Shown: in pieces, positions 1 to 7,704 of the stretch | Position numbering within the stretch: position 1 is the stretch's first letter | How the letters are laid out: every line of letters starts with the position of its first letter | Assembly (NCBI RefSeq): GCF_010729305.1 | Contig: NZ_AP022574.1 | Location: 1,798,001-1,862,000, forward strand | Reading direction: 5' to 3' | Length of the DNA: 64,000 nt | DNA from: Mycolicibacterium psychrotolerans | Lineage (GTDB): Bacteria > Actinomycetota > Actinomycetes > Mycobacteriales > Mycobacteriaceae | Position numbers and translations under genes: made by a program | Notes under the pieces: generated by a model | Databases searched by the model: none | What the model was told of the DNA's origin: nothing | Seen by the model: only the letters and a program-made list of their open reading frames with translations

Positions 1-877
1 TGCGGATGTCCCGCATCCCCTTGTCCTCTCCGAAGTGCGCAGCGAGCAACTCGCCGTGACGACGAATGATGGACGCGACCTCGCCCAGAGTGGGCGGGGT
101 CGCCGGTGTCGCGCCGGTGAATTCGGCGGACAACTCGGCGAACAGCCACGGCCGTCCCAGGCAGCCCCGGCCGATCACCACACCGTCGCAGCCCGTCGCG
201 GCCATCATGGCCACCGCGTCTCGAGCGTCGAAGATATCACCGTTGCCGAGCACCGGAATCCCGGTGACGTGGGCCTTCAGCGCGCCGATCTGCTCCCAGT
301 CCGCGGTGCCGGAGTAGCGCTGAGCGGCGGTGCGCGCGTGCAGTGCGACCGCGGCGGCGCCCTCCTCGGCGGCGATGCGTCCGGCGTCGAGGTGCGTGTG
401 GTGCTCGTCGTCGATGCCGATCCGGAATTTCACCGTGACGGGGATGTCCGTGCCCTCGGTGGCTCGCACCGCGGCCGCGACGATCTGACCGAACAGGCGG
501 CGCTTGTAGGGCAGGGCGGCTCCGCCGCCACGCCGGGTCACCTTGGGCACCGGACAGCCGAAGTTCATGTCGATGTGGTCGGCCAGGTCCTCCTCGACGA
601 TCATCTTGGCCGCGGCGTAGGTGGTCTCCGGGTCGACGGCGTAGAGCTGCAGAGACCGCGGCGACTCGTCGGGCGCGAACGTCGTCATGTGCATCGTGAC
701 CGGGTGGCGTTCCACCATGGCGCGCGCGGTGACCATCTCACACACGTACAGCCCGCTGACAGTGCCCGCGCGGCTGAGCTCGAGTTCACGGCACAGCGTG
801 CGGAAGGCGACGTTGGTCACCCCCGCCATCGGCGCGAGGACGACGGGGCTGTGAAGGTCGAACGGCCCGATCCGCAC
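1..877 (-). CDS. dus: tRNA-dihydrouridine synthase (DusB family), 3' end outside window
   Basis: Reduces uridines in the tRNA D-loop using FMN and NADPH. The minus strand reads a TIM-barrel start VRIGPFDLHSPVVLAPMAGV. The catalytic Cys lies in MNFGCPVPKVTRRGG at about residue 108, and PVLGNGDIFDARDAV and GVVIGRGCLGRPW (phosphate/FMN binding) follow. About 292 residues are visible and the C-terminal part is missing. Start chosen: GTG at 877. The frame stays open upstream but has no ATG or GTG, and all family similarity begins here. It follows desA1 by 65 bp on the same strand, so co-transcription is plausible, as with Rv0823c/Rv0824c of M. tuberculosis. Confidence 0.93.
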   Translation of the reverse strand, partial: MRIGPFDLHSPVVLAPMAGVTNVAFRTLCRELELSRAGTVSGLYVCEMVTARAMVERHPVTMHMTTFAPDESPRSLQLYAVDPETTYAAAKMIVEEDLADHIDMNFGCPVPKVTRRGGGAALPYKRRLFGQIVAAAVRATEGTDIPVTVKFRIGIDDEHHTHLDAGRIAAEEGAAAVALHARTAAQRYSGTADWEQIGALKAHVTGIPVLGNGDIFDARDAVAMMAATGCDGVVIGRGCLGRPWLFAELSAEFTGATPATPPTLGEVASIIRRHGELLAAHFGEDKGMRDIR

Positions 878-942
878 CCCGGGGGCAGGAGCGAAGCGAC
901 CGGGGGGAGTATTCAGGGACCGGGCCGATCGAGGGGTGTCTG

Positions 943-1950
943 TTACGAGGCTGATGATCCCACCAGCTGAGCCTTGGCCGCCTTCTTCTCGGCCATCTGG
1001 GCCAGCCGCGCTTCGCGGCGCTGCTTGGCGACCTCGAACTTGTCGACGGCTTCCTGCAGTTCCTCCACCAGGGCACCGAGATCGTCGCGCATCCGGGCGC
1101 TCTCGCCGTTGAAGTCCTCGCGCTCGAAGATGCGCCACTTCTTGAGCACCGGCATCACGATGTCCTCGAGGTGGATCCGCGGATCGTAGACGCCGCCGGA
1201 GGCGATGGTGACCGCGCGCCTGCGGAAGTCCGGGATCGTGTAGCCGGGCATCTTGAAGTTGCGCAGCACCTTGTGCAGCGACTTCATCGCCTGGTCCGGG
1301 GCGATCTCGAAGCCCGCCTCGGAGACGTCGCGGTAGAAGATCATGTGCAGGTTCTCGTCGGCCGACACGCGCTGCAGCAGCTGGTCGGCGATCGGGTCGT
1401 CACACGCCTTACCGGTGTTGCGGTGCGAGACGCGGGTGGCCAGTTCCTGGAACGTCACGTAGATGACCGAGTCGAACAGGCTCTCGGCGAACAGTTCGAT
1501 CCCGCCCTGCTGGTTCTGGCCGGGGGAGAAGCCGCGGGTCATCTGCTCGACGCGCAGCATCTCCAGCTCGACGGGGTCGACGTTGCGGGTGACGACGAGG
1601 TAGTCACGCAGCGCGATACCGTGCCGGTTCTCCTCGGCGGTCCAGCGGTTGACCCAGAACCCCCAGGGCCCGTCCATGCTGAAGTTCATCGCGATCTCGC
1701 GGTGATACGACGGCAGGTTGTCCTCGGTGAGGAGGTTCGTCAGCATCGCGACCCGGGCGACTTCCGACAGCTTGGACTGCTCGATGTCCCAGTCCTGGCC
1801 GCCGAGTGCGTAGTAGTTCCTACCGTCGGACCACGGGATGAAGTCGTGCGGATTCCAGTCCTTCTTCATCTGCATGTGCCGGTTGACCAGAGGCTCGACG
1901 ACGGGCTCGAGTTCGGTCAGCAGCTGCAGATCGGTCAGGTCCTTCGCCAT
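943..1950 (-). CDS. desA1: acyl-[acyl-carrier-protein] desaturase DesA1
   Basis: Soluble diiron stearoyl-ACP desaturase type enzyme; in mycobacteria DesA1 is essential and supplies desaturated acyl chains for mycolic acids. Both diiron motifs are present: EENRHG (in WTAEENRHGIALRDYL) and DENLH (in SADENLHMIFYRDV), with the preceding Glu in TEDNLPSYHREIAM. 335 residues, close to the usual length. The frame is open further upstream to 2016, but ATG 1950 (MAKDLTDLQLL) is chosen because a GGAGGTG ribosome site lies just before it and matches known DesA1 N-termini. An inverted repeat and a TetR gene lie immediately upstream. Confidence 0.95.
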   Translation of the reverse strand: MAKDLTDLQLLTELEPVVEPLVNRHMQMKKDWNPHDFIPWSDGRNYYALGGQDWDIEQSKLSEVARVAMLTNLLTEDNLPSYHREIAMNFSMDGPWGFWVNRWTAEENRHGIALRDYLVVTRNVDPVELEMLRVEQMTRGFSPGQNQQGGIELFAESLFDSVIYVTFQELATRVSHRNTGKACDDPIADQLLQRVSADENLHMIFYRDVSEAGFEIAPDQAMKSLHKVLRNFKMPGYTIPDFRRRAVTIASGGVYDPRIHLEDIVMPVLKKWRIFEREDFNGESARMRDDLGALVEELQEAVDKFEVAKQRREARLAQMAEKKAAKAQLVGSSAS

Positions 1951-1979
1951 GACACCTCCGGTTATCTGTACCTGATGGT

Positions 1980-2000
1980 TGCACTCAATATATCTGTGTA
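1980..2000. promoter_or_regulatory. candidate operator in the desA1 promoter
   Basis: Imperfect inverted repeat TGCAC-N11-GTGTA (one mismatch between arms) around an AT-rich centre, 30-50 bp before the desA1 start. The AT richness stands out from its surroundings. Mycobacterial desA genes are known to be controlled by the acyl-CoA-responsive TetR protein MadR. Whether this is its site or that of the adjacent TetR protein cannot be told from sequence. Confidence 0.35.
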
Positions 2001-2058
2001 ACTCGGTGACATTCAAGTCACCGCGCCGTAGCTCACACGGCGGACGACAGTGGACGAC

Positions 2059-2640
2059 TCAACTCGATGCGCGGCTGAGCAGGAGCTCAGCGCAGTGATC
2101 GATGAACTCCTCGCGGGTCGCCGCCAGGCGGCCGTCCAGATATGCGGTGAACAAGGCAGTGAGTGCCCCGATCAGCCCGGTGGCAACCATGGTCTGCCTC
2201 GTGGGGTCGGTGATGCGCGTCAGATTGTGCTGCAGCAACTCGATGAAGTTCGGCATCCAGCGCGCCCCCGATTGGGCGAGAACGGGTTCGGCTTCGGGCG
2301 CCAGCAGCAGCACCCGGCCCCGGGCGGGATCGTCGACCATCAGCGAGACGAACCGCTCGACGGCGTCGCGCATGCTCTCCGAGCGCATCAGCGTCGCCAT
2401 CGCCGCACTGCAGACCTCGTCGTAGACGGCCGCCACGTACTCGTCGCGGTCGGCGAAGCTCTCGTAGAAGTACCGCTCGGTCAGGCCGGCGGCACGGCAC
2501 ACCGCGCGCACGGTCAGGCTCGGTCCGCCCGGGCTGCCCAGCAGGCTGATGCCCGCGGTGATCAGCTCGTCGCGGCGCAACGCCTGGCGGTCCCGCAACG
2601 GGACGCCCGACCATCTGCCGCGTCGTTGACCGGACGGCAC
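2059..2640 (-). CDS. TetR/AcrR family transcriptional regulator
   Basis: 193 residues. The N-terminal helix-turn-helix is seen as LTVRAVCRAAGLTERYFYESFADRDEYVAAVYDEV at about residues 42-76; the C-terminal ligand domain is mostly alpha-helical. The first ~15 residues are basic and may extend past the true start. It lies upstream of desA1 on the same strand and divergent from the DUF2236 gene at 2697, 56 bp away, so it could control either. The M. tuberculosis counterpart by position is Rv0825c. The ligand is unknown; a lipid signal is a guess from the neighbour. Confidence 0.85.
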   Translation of the reverse strand: MPSGQRRGRWSGVPLRDRQALRRDELITAGISLLGSPGGPSLTVRAVCRAAGLTERYFYESFADRDEYVAAVYDEVCSAAMATLMRSESMRDAVERFVSLMVDDPARGRVLLLAPEAEPVLAQSGARWMPNFIELLQHNLTRITDPTRQTMVATGLIGALTALFTAYLDGRLAATREEFIDHCAELLLSRASS

Positions 2641-2696
2641 AGTCCTCCTAAGCTCGCAGTGACAACGCCTGTAGTCAGAATCGGGGAAACTCAGCA

Positions 2697-3695
2697 GTGA
2701 CTCAAGATACGTCCGTCTCGTGCCCGGTGAACAGCGGATCCGTCGCGGCCGGGTGCCCGGTCACGAGCGGCTACGACGATGTGCCCGCGCCGCTCGGCCC
2801 GGATTCGCTCACCTGGAAGTACTTCGGTCAGTGGACCGGCATGCTCCAGGGGCCGTGGGCCGGGTCGATGCAGAACATGCATCCCCAGCTCGGCGCCGCG
2901 GTGCAGCAACACTCCATCTTCTTCCTCGAACGGATGCCGAGGCTGTTCCGGTCGGTCTACCCGATCGGCGGCGTGGTGTTCGACGGGCACCGCGCACCGA
3001 AGACCGGGGCCGAGGTCCGCGATTACCACATCGGCATCAAAGGCGTCGACGAGCAGGGCCGGCGGTACAGCGCGCTGAACCCCGAGGTCTTCTACTGGGC
3101 GCACGCGACGTTCTTCAAGTCGACGCTGCTGGCCGCCGAATGGCTGGGCGGCGGATTGACCGAGGCCCAGAAGCGGCAGCTGTTCGACGAACACGTGACG
3201 TGGTACCGGATGTACGGCATGAGCATGCGAGCGGTGCCCAAGAGCTGGGAGGACTTCGAGCAGTACTGGGACCACATGTGCCGCAACGTGCTTGAGAACA
3301 ACTGGGCGGCGCGCGAGGTGCTGGACCTGTCCACGATGCCCAAGCACCCTTCGCTGGACTGGATGCCCGACTGGCTGTGGCGCCTCAACGTGGCGGGAAT
3401 GCAGCGGTTCTTCGACTTCACCACCGTCGGGTTGTTCGACCCGCCCGTGCGGGAGCTGATGGGCTACACCTGGTCACCCCGTCAGGAGCGGCTGCACAAG
3501 CTGTTCGGCGCCGCGGTGTATCAGGTCACCAGGGCGCTGCCCAAACGGATGCTGATGCATCCGCGCAAACGTTCCGCATGGGACCGTGCGCACGGCCGGC
3601 TACCGGCCGACGCGCCGCTGGTCGAGACGCCTGCGCGCAACCTTCCGCCGGTCGAGTACCGCGACGACCCGCACTTCTACAGCCCGAAGGTCTGA
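2697..3695 (+). CDS. DUF2236 (MpaB/rubber-oxygenase-like) family protein
   Basis: 332 residues with the DUF2236 pattern: YWAHATFFKSTLLAAEWLGG in the middle, followed by LFDEHVTWYRMYGMSMRAVP. Family members include latex-clearing protein Lcp (b-type haem oxygenase) and the fungal MpaB; conserved His residues bind haem or metal. The substrate in mycobacteria is unknown. Start: GTG 2697, with the N-terminus VTQDTSVSCPVNSGS; no strong ribosome site is visible, so a leaderless message is possible. Divergent from the TetR gene. Positional counterpart of Rv0826. Confidence 0.85.
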   Translation: MTQDTSVSCPVNSGSVAAGCPVTSGYDDVPAPLGPDSLTWKYFGQWTGMLQGPWAGSMQNMHPQLGAAVQQHSIFFLERMPRLFRSVYPIGGVVFDGHRAPKTGAEVRDYHIGIKGVDEQGRRYSALNPEVFYWAHATFFKSTLLAAEWLGGGLTEAQKRQLFDEHVTWYRMYGMSMRAVPKSWEDFEQYWDHMCRNVLENNWAAREVLDLSTMPKHPSLDWMPDWLWRLNVAGMQRFFDFTTVGLFDPPVRELMGYTWSPRQERLHKLFGAAVYQVTRALPKRMLMHPRKRSAWDRAHGRLPADAPLVETPARNLPPVEYRDDPHFYSPKV

Positions 3696-3713
3696 CCGCG
3701 AGGCTCCGTTGAA

Positions 3714-3763
3714 ACTGCGCCCACGGCGGGATTCACCCGGCGTTTCGTCACCGCCGGCGCAGT
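3714..3763. terminator. candidate bidirectional hairpin terminator
   Basis: Between two convergent genes. Arms ACTGCGCC and GGCGCAGT are exact complements and are extended inward by GGCGG/CCGCC with a small bulge. There is no U-tract, which is common for mycobacterial terminators. Confidence 0.4.
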
Positions 3764-3772
3764 ATGAACGGG

Positions 3773-4129
3773 TCAGCGGGCCGCGGTGTATCCCGTCCAG
3801 GCGGCGCCGTCGAAGTAGCGCATCAGACGCCCGTTGTCGGGGCTGACGTACCAGCCCGGCTGAACCGCGGGGTATCGGCCGAAGGTGCCGCGGGGGTCAC
3901 CGGCGAGGCAGAGTCGGTGTTCGAAGTCGGCGCGGGCGCGTAAGCCGGCGTCGCGGACGACGGCCGCACGGCGGCGCCGCCTGATCGCGACGATCATCCC
4001 GGCGCCCACGATCACCACCAGGGGCGAGTACCAGCCCAGCCACAGCCACCACACGGCCACCGCGGCCGCGGTCCCGACGACCACGGGATGACGTCGCGAA
4101 AACGGCGGACGAGCAGGCTGGTAGAGCAT
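3773..4129 (-). CDS. small DUF2510 membrane protein
   Basis: 118 residues. Two adjacent hydrophobic segments at about residues 15-50 (VVVGTAAAVAVWWLWLGWYS and PLVVIVGAGMIVAI) are followed by an arginine-rich turn (RRRRRAA). The C-terminal DUF2510 repeat is seen as VQPGWYVSPDNGRLMRYFDG followed by AAWT. DUF2510 is a short Trp-rich domain common in actinobacterial membrane proteins, with no assigned reaction. Convergent with the DUF2236 gene. Confidence 0.8.
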   Translation of the reverse strand: MLYQPARPPFSRRHPVVVGTAAAVAVWWLWLGWYSPLVVIVGAGMIVAIRRRRRAAVVRDAGLRARADFEHRLCLAGDPRGTFGRYPAVQPGWYVSPDNGRLMRYFDGAAWTGYTAAR

Positions 4130-4204
4130 CGAGGCCGATCATACGAGCCGCGCGCGGCGGCGCGTCAGGTTTGCAACGGGGCCGCACCGGCTAGCTTGGA
4201 AGGC

Positions 4205-5101
4205 ATGCAGGCGCCGGAGGTTCTTGGCGGTCGCTACGAACTTCGGGGTGTGCTGGGCCGCGGGGGGATGGCCGAGGTCCGCGATGCCTGGGACATCCGA
4301 CTCGGCCGTCCGGTCGCGGTCAAACTGCTCTATCCGTCGGTGAGCACCCAACCCGACACGCGCCGCCGGTTCGCCACCGAGGCGCGTGCCGCTGCCGTGG
4401 TCAGCCATCCGCACGTCGTCGCCGTGCACGACTCCGGCGTGCACCACGGCAGGCACTACATCGTCCTCGAGCGGTTACCGGGTCAGAATCTGGCCGACGT
4501 GCTCGCCCGTGGCGGCCCGATGCCGGCCGGCCACGTCCGCGCGATCATGCGCGACGTGCTGTCGGCACTGGGCGCGGCGCACGCCCGCGGAGTGCTGCAC
4601 CGCGACATCAAGCCGGCCAACATCTTGTTCACCCGGTTCGGTGCGGTGAAGATCGCCGACTTCGGCGTCGCGAAGAGCGCCGACACCCCGCAGACGCTGA
4701 CCAACCGCGTCTTCGGGACGATGGCCTACCTGCCCGCCGACCGGATCGCCGGGCGGCCCGCGATGCCGGCCGACGATCTGTACGCACTCGGGGTGGTCGC
4801 CTACGAGGCGCTCACCGGCCGGCGGGCCTATCCGCAGGACAGTCTCACCACGCTGGCCGATGCGATCGCCGCGGGCGCGGTGACGCCGCTGTCGGTGGTG
4901 CGGCCCGATGTGGATCCCGCACTGGCGCTGACGGTCGAACGGGCCATGTCGCGCGACCCGCGCTGGCGCTTCGCGACCGCCCAGCAGATGCGCGCCTGCC
5001 TGGATCCCCCTGCACCGGCGCCGCAGCGCACCGGAGTGGCGCTGGCCGGCGCGGCGGTGCTGATCCTTCTGGTGCTCGCCGTACTGCTCGTCGTGCTGTG
5101 A
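4205..5101 (+). CDS. membrane-anchored Ser/Thr protein kinase (Hanks type)
   Basis: 298 residues with all kinase motifs: glycine loop GRGGMAEV (18-25), Lys40 in AVKLL, HRDIKPANIL with catalytic Asp at about 134, DFG at 152-154, and activation-segment end GTMAYLPADR. A single hydrophobic C-terminal segment (about 275-297) ends the protein, so there is no extracellular sensor such as the PASTA domains of PknB. The frame extends upstream to 4088, but ATG 4205 fits the family N-terminus (LGGRYELRGVLGRGG). It stands just before the tRNA cluster. Substrates cannot be inferred. Much shorter than most mycobacterial Pkn proteins. Confidence 0.9.
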   Translation: MQAPEVLGGRYELRGVLGRGGMAEVRDAWDIRLGRPVAVKLLYPSVSTQPDTRRRFATEARAAAVVSHPHVVAVHDSGVHHGRHYIVLERLPGQNLADVLARGGPMPAGHVRAIMRDVLSALGAAHARGVLHRDIKPANILFTRFGAVKIADFGVAKSADTPQTLTNRVFGTMAYLPADRIAGRPAMPADDLYALGVVAYEALTGRRAYPQDSLTTLADAIAAGAVTPLSVVRPDVDPALALTVERAMSRDPRWRFATAQQMRACLDPPAPAPQRTGVALAGAAVLILLVLAVLLVVL

Positions 5102-5108
5102 GAACGTG

Positions 5109-5181
5109 TGCCCCCAGCAGGGCTCGAACCTGCGACCTGCGGATTAAAAGTCCGTAGCTCTACCAACTGAGCTATAGGGGC
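5109..5181 (-). tRNA. tRNA-Lys (anticodon TTT)
   Basis: 73-nt cloverleaf. The acceptor GCCCCTA pairs with TGGGGGC (one G-U), with discriminator A at 5109. D-loop AGCTCAGTTGGTAGAGCT, anticodon loop CTTTTAA, T-loop GTTCGAGCC. No CCA is encoded (CAC follows). Confidence 0.97.
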
Positions 5182-5223
5182 GTGGCGCGTGCGCCTCGAA
5201 AAGGATACTGCCGGGCTGGCCGT

Positions 5224-5253
5224 TTGAGGATTTGGGTGTCGGTACCCTAAGCT
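5224..5253 (+). promoter_or_regulatory. candidate promoter of the Glu-Asp-Phe tRNA cluster
   Basis: TTGAGG (5224-5229) and TAAGCT (5248-5253) resemble SigA -35 and -10 hexamers with an 18-bp spacer. They lie about 55 bp before tRNA-Glu in a locally AT-richer stretch. Inferred from consensus only. Confidence 0.4.
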
Positions 5254-5307
5254 ATCGAAGCTCCCAACAGACACGAGCGTTGTGAGTACCCCGGAGAGAT
5301 TCGGCTG

Positions 5308-5380
5308 GCCCCCTTCGTCTAGCGGCCTAGGACGCCGCCCTTTCAAGGCGGTAGCGCGGGTTCGAATCCCGTAGGGGGTA
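5308..5380 (+). tRNA. tRNA-Glu (anticodon TTC)
   Basis: The acceptor GCCCCCT pairs with AGGGGGT; anticodon loop CTTTCAA; T-arm GCGGGTTCGAATCCCGT. Discriminator A at 5380; the following bases (CAC) do not encode CCA. First of three tRNAs spaced about 40 nt apart. Confidence 0.97.
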
Positions 5381-5417
5381 CACGCGGCGACCTGGTCGGT
5401 GGGGAGTCGCACAGTAA

Positions 5418-5494
5418 GGCCCTGTGGCGCAGTTGGTTAGCGCGCCGCCCTGTCACGGCGGAGGTCGCGGGTTCGAGTCCCGTCAGGGTCGCCA
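5418..5494 (+). tRNA. tRNA-Asp (anticodon GTC), CCA encoded
   Basis: The acceptor GGCCCTG pairs with CAGGGTC (one G-U); anticodon loop CTGTCAC; T-arm GCGGGTTCGAGTCCCGT. Discriminator G at 5491 followed by an encoded CCA at 5492-5494. The tRNA body is 74 nt. Confidence 0.97.
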
Positions 5495-5534
5495 TCACGG
5501 CGAGGCACTTGGGAACGAGTGATCGGTGCCGTCC

Positions 5535-5611
5535 GGCCAGGTAGCTCAGTTGGTACGAGCGTCCGCCTGAAAAGCGGAAGGTCGCCGGTTCGATCCCGGC
5601 CCTGGCCACCA
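5535..5611 (+). tRNA. tRNA-Phe (anticodon GAA), CCA encoded and overlapping the next gene
   Basis: The acceptor GGCCAGG (5535-5541) pairs perfectly with CCTGGCC (5601-5607). Anticodon loop CTGAAAA, T-arm GCCGGTTCGATCCCGGC, discriminator A5608, then CCA at 5609-5611. The final A of CCA is the A of the chorismate mutase ATG. The mature tRNA and the intact start codon therefore cannot both come from one transcript that encodes the 3' end. Confidence 0.96.
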
Positions 5612-6183
5612 TGAACATCCGTTGCGCACTCGCCCCGGTCGCCGTCGCCGTCGGTGTGGCGGTGGCCCTGATTCCGATGGCTCCCATTGCTTCGGCGCAG
5701 CCCACGCACTCGCTGACCGACCTCGTCGACGCGGCCGTGCGCCGGCTCGAGGTCGCCGAGCCCGTCGCGGCCAACAAGTTCCATACCGGCGGACCGATCG
5801 TCGACCCGGCGCGTGAACAACAGGTGCTCGACTCCGTCGCCGGCCAGGCGCGGGATCTGCAGATCGATCCGGCCTATGTGACGACCGCCTTCCGGGATCA
5901 GATCGACGCCACGGTCGGCATCGAGTACAGCCGGCTGGCGCAGTGGACGCTCGATCCTGCTGCCGCTCCGGCCGATACACCGGACCTCGGGTCGTCGCGG
6001 GACATCATCGACGCGCTCAACCGCGAGATGGTCACGCTGATGGCCGAGGAGTGGGGCAAGTTGCACGCGCCGCAGTGCCTGGCCGAACTCGACGCCGCCA
6101 AGGCGGCCGTGGCCAGCGCCCGCGGGCTGGATCCGCTTTACCGGCAGGCCGTGGATCTCGCCACGCGCAATTACTGCCGCTGA
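5611..6183 (+). CDS. secreted chorismate mutase (AroQ-gamma type)
   Basis: Converts chorismate to prephenate, the branch point to Phe and Tyr. 190 residues. The N-terminus is a signal peptide (MNIRCALAPVAVAVGVAVAL, cleavage expected after ASA at residue 29), so this is the exported *MtCM-like form (Rv1885c type), not the cytosolic one. The mature part has the all-helical AroQ-gamma layout with LTDLVDAAVRRLEVAEPVAA, NKFHTGGPI and DPAREQQVLDSVAGQA, plus Cys residues near the end (HAPQCLAEL, NYC) that form a disulfide in the family. There is no ribosome site: the ATG begins on the last base of tRNA-Phe. A TetR gene follows after 1 nt. Confidence 0.93.
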   Translation: MNIRCALAPVAVAVGVAVALIPMAPIASAQPTHSLTDLVDAAVRRLEVAEPVAANKFHTGGPIVDPAREQQVLDSVAGQARDLQIDPAYVTTAFRDQIDATVGIEYSRLAQWTLDPAAAPADTPDLGSSRDIIDALNREMVTLMAEEWGKLHAPQCLAELDAAKAAVASARGLDPLYRQAVDLATRNYCR

Positions 6184-6184
6184 C

Positions 6185-6754
6185 ATGAGCGACTTCCGCC
6201 AGCGGCTGCTCGACGCCCTGGAGGCGTCGATCGCCGAGGACGGCTACGCGAAGACGACGGTCGCCGACATCGTGCGCCGGGCCAGGACGTCGCGCCGCAC
6301 GTTCTACGAGCACTTCGCCGGCCGCGACGAGTGTTTCGTCGCCCTGCTGTCGGAGGCCAACGCCGACCAGATCCGGCAGATCTACGCGGCGGTCGATCCC
6401 GGCGCACCCTGGCAGAAGCAGGTGAGGCAGGCCATCGAGGCGTGGATCTCGTCGGCCGAGGCGCGATCGGCGTTGATGCTGAGCTGGATTCGCGACGTGC
6501 CGGCTCTCGGTGCCGCTGCCCGCGGGCTGCAGCGCGACGCCATGGAGCATTTCATCGAGATGGTCGGCGCACTGGGCGACACCGACGAATTCCGCTCGGC
6601 GGGAATCGGTCCCGTGTCGAGGCGGCGCATCATCATGTTGCTCGGGGGTCTTCGCGAACTGACGGCGATCACCGTCGAGGAGGGTGGCCGCATGAGCGAC
6701 GTCACCGACGAAGCGGTCGACGCGTCGATCGCGCTGGTCGGCCGCTGGCAGTAG
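6185..6754 (+). CDS. TetR family transcriptional regulator
   Basis: 189 residues. HTH at about 20-65: KTTVADIVRRARTSRRTFYE and HFAGRDECFVALL. It starts 1 nt after the chorismate mutase stop, so the two are almost certainly one transcript with coupled translation. The C-terminal domain is unassigned. No palindrome recognisable as its own operator was seen nearby, because the upstream DNA is tRNA. The pairing hints at control of an export or aromatic-metabolism function, but that is speculation. Confidence 0.85.
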   Translation: MSDFRQRLLDALEASIAEDGYAKTTVADIVRRARTSRRTFYEHFAGRDECFVALLSEANADQIRQIYAAVDPGAPWQKQVRQAIEAWISSAEARSALMLSWIRDVPALGAAARGLQRDAMEHFIEMVGALGDTDEFRSAGIGPVSRRRIIMLLGGLRELTAITVEEGGRMSDVTDEAVDASIALVGRWQ

Positions 6755-6762
6755 CCTGCCGG

Positions 6763-7554
6763 TCAGGCCGTCGCGGTGGCCCTGGCGCGCTCGAACAGCA
6801 CCGGGTCGTGCGCACAGACGATCATGATGTCCGGGTCGCCTCGCCGGTACAGCTCGACGAGGCGAGAGTGGTTGTCTGCCACCCGTTTCCGATCCGCAGC
6901 GACAGCCTTCTCGAATGCGGTGAGCGCGGGCACCCGCGGGTCTTCGTCGAGAGTGCCGCACTGGAAGAACGCGTCGCCGGCGTGCAGGATCCAGCGGTGT
7001 CCGGCGTCGACGGCGACGCACGCGTGGCCCTGGGTGTGGCCGGGTAGCGACAGCAGCACGAAGCCGGGACCGATGCCGGTGAGTTCCTTGGCGGCCGCGA
7101 AGCCGCGCCACGGCTCCCCGGCGGCGTCGTGCTCGACGATGCGGGGGCCGTGCGCCCACTGGTCGGCCCGGAAGCGGATGCGGTCGGGCACGGAGCGTGA
7201 GCCCATCGCCTCGCGCACCTCGGTGGAGGTGACGTGCACCTGCGCGTCGGGGAAGTCGGCCAGCCCGCCGATGTGATCGGCGTCGAAGTGGGTCGTGATG
7301 ATGTGCCGGACGTCGCCGCGGCGATAGCCGAGCGCCTCGATTTGGTTGACGGCGGCTTCGTCCGCATCGAACGACGGCCGGAAGAAATACCGCCGGAACC
7401 GGCCGAAGCGGGCGGGCCGCCGGCAGTCCAGCGTGCCGAAGCCGCTGTCGACGAGCACCAGACCGTCGGCGGCCTCGACGAGCAGGACGTGACAGACCAG
7501 CGTCCCGGCGCCCCAGGGGCGCATCGTGCCGCAATTGAGATGATGAACCTTCAC
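6763..7554 (-). CDS. metallo-beta-lactamase-fold hydrolase (lactonase-like)
   Basis: 263 residues from GTG 7554 (VKVHHLNCGTMRPWGAGTLV), with a purine-rich GGGGG ribosome site upstream; the frame remains open to 7911 but family similarity begins here. The metal motif reads THFDADHIGGL, that is HxDxDH instead of the usual HxHxDH. Later ligands are seen as LPGHTQGHACVAV, HAGDAF and CAHDPVLF. The layout matches AHL-lactonase-like MBL proteins, but the substrate is unknown. Convergent with the TetR gene, only 8 bp apart, and divergent from another TetR gene at 7705. Confidence 0.85.
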   Translation of the reverse strand: MKVHHLNCGTMRPWGAGTLVCHVLLVEAADGLVLVDSGFGTLDCRRPARFGRFRRYFFRPSFDADEAAVNQIEALGYRRGDVRHIITTHFDADHIGGLADFPDAQVHVTSTEVREAMGSRSVPDRIRFRADQWAHGPRIVEHDAAGEPWRGFAAAKELTGIGPGFVLLSLPGHTQGHACVAVDAGHRWILHAGDAFFQCGTLDEDPRVPALTAFEKAVAADRKRVADNHSRLVELYRRGDPDIMIVCAHDPVLFERARATATA

Positions 7555-7704
7555 GCCCCGTTGCCCCCGGTCGTCAGCGATACGGGTGACCCCACCCGTC
7601 GCAGTGACCCTAACCCGTTCCAGCCACTCGTGAATGGCAACGTCACCCGCTCGAGCCGGATTGGGCCGCAGTGCCGAATCCGAGGGGTGCGGTACCTTAC
7701 GCAC

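Noticed and set aside
35..970. 311-codon open frame on the plus strand at the window start
   Set aside because: It is the mirror of dus and the end of desA1; the minus-strand product has all Dus motifs.
5109..5611. The tRNA cluster as a prophage or island attachment site
   Set aside because: No integrase and no repeated tRNA 3' end was seen in the window; neighbours are core genes.
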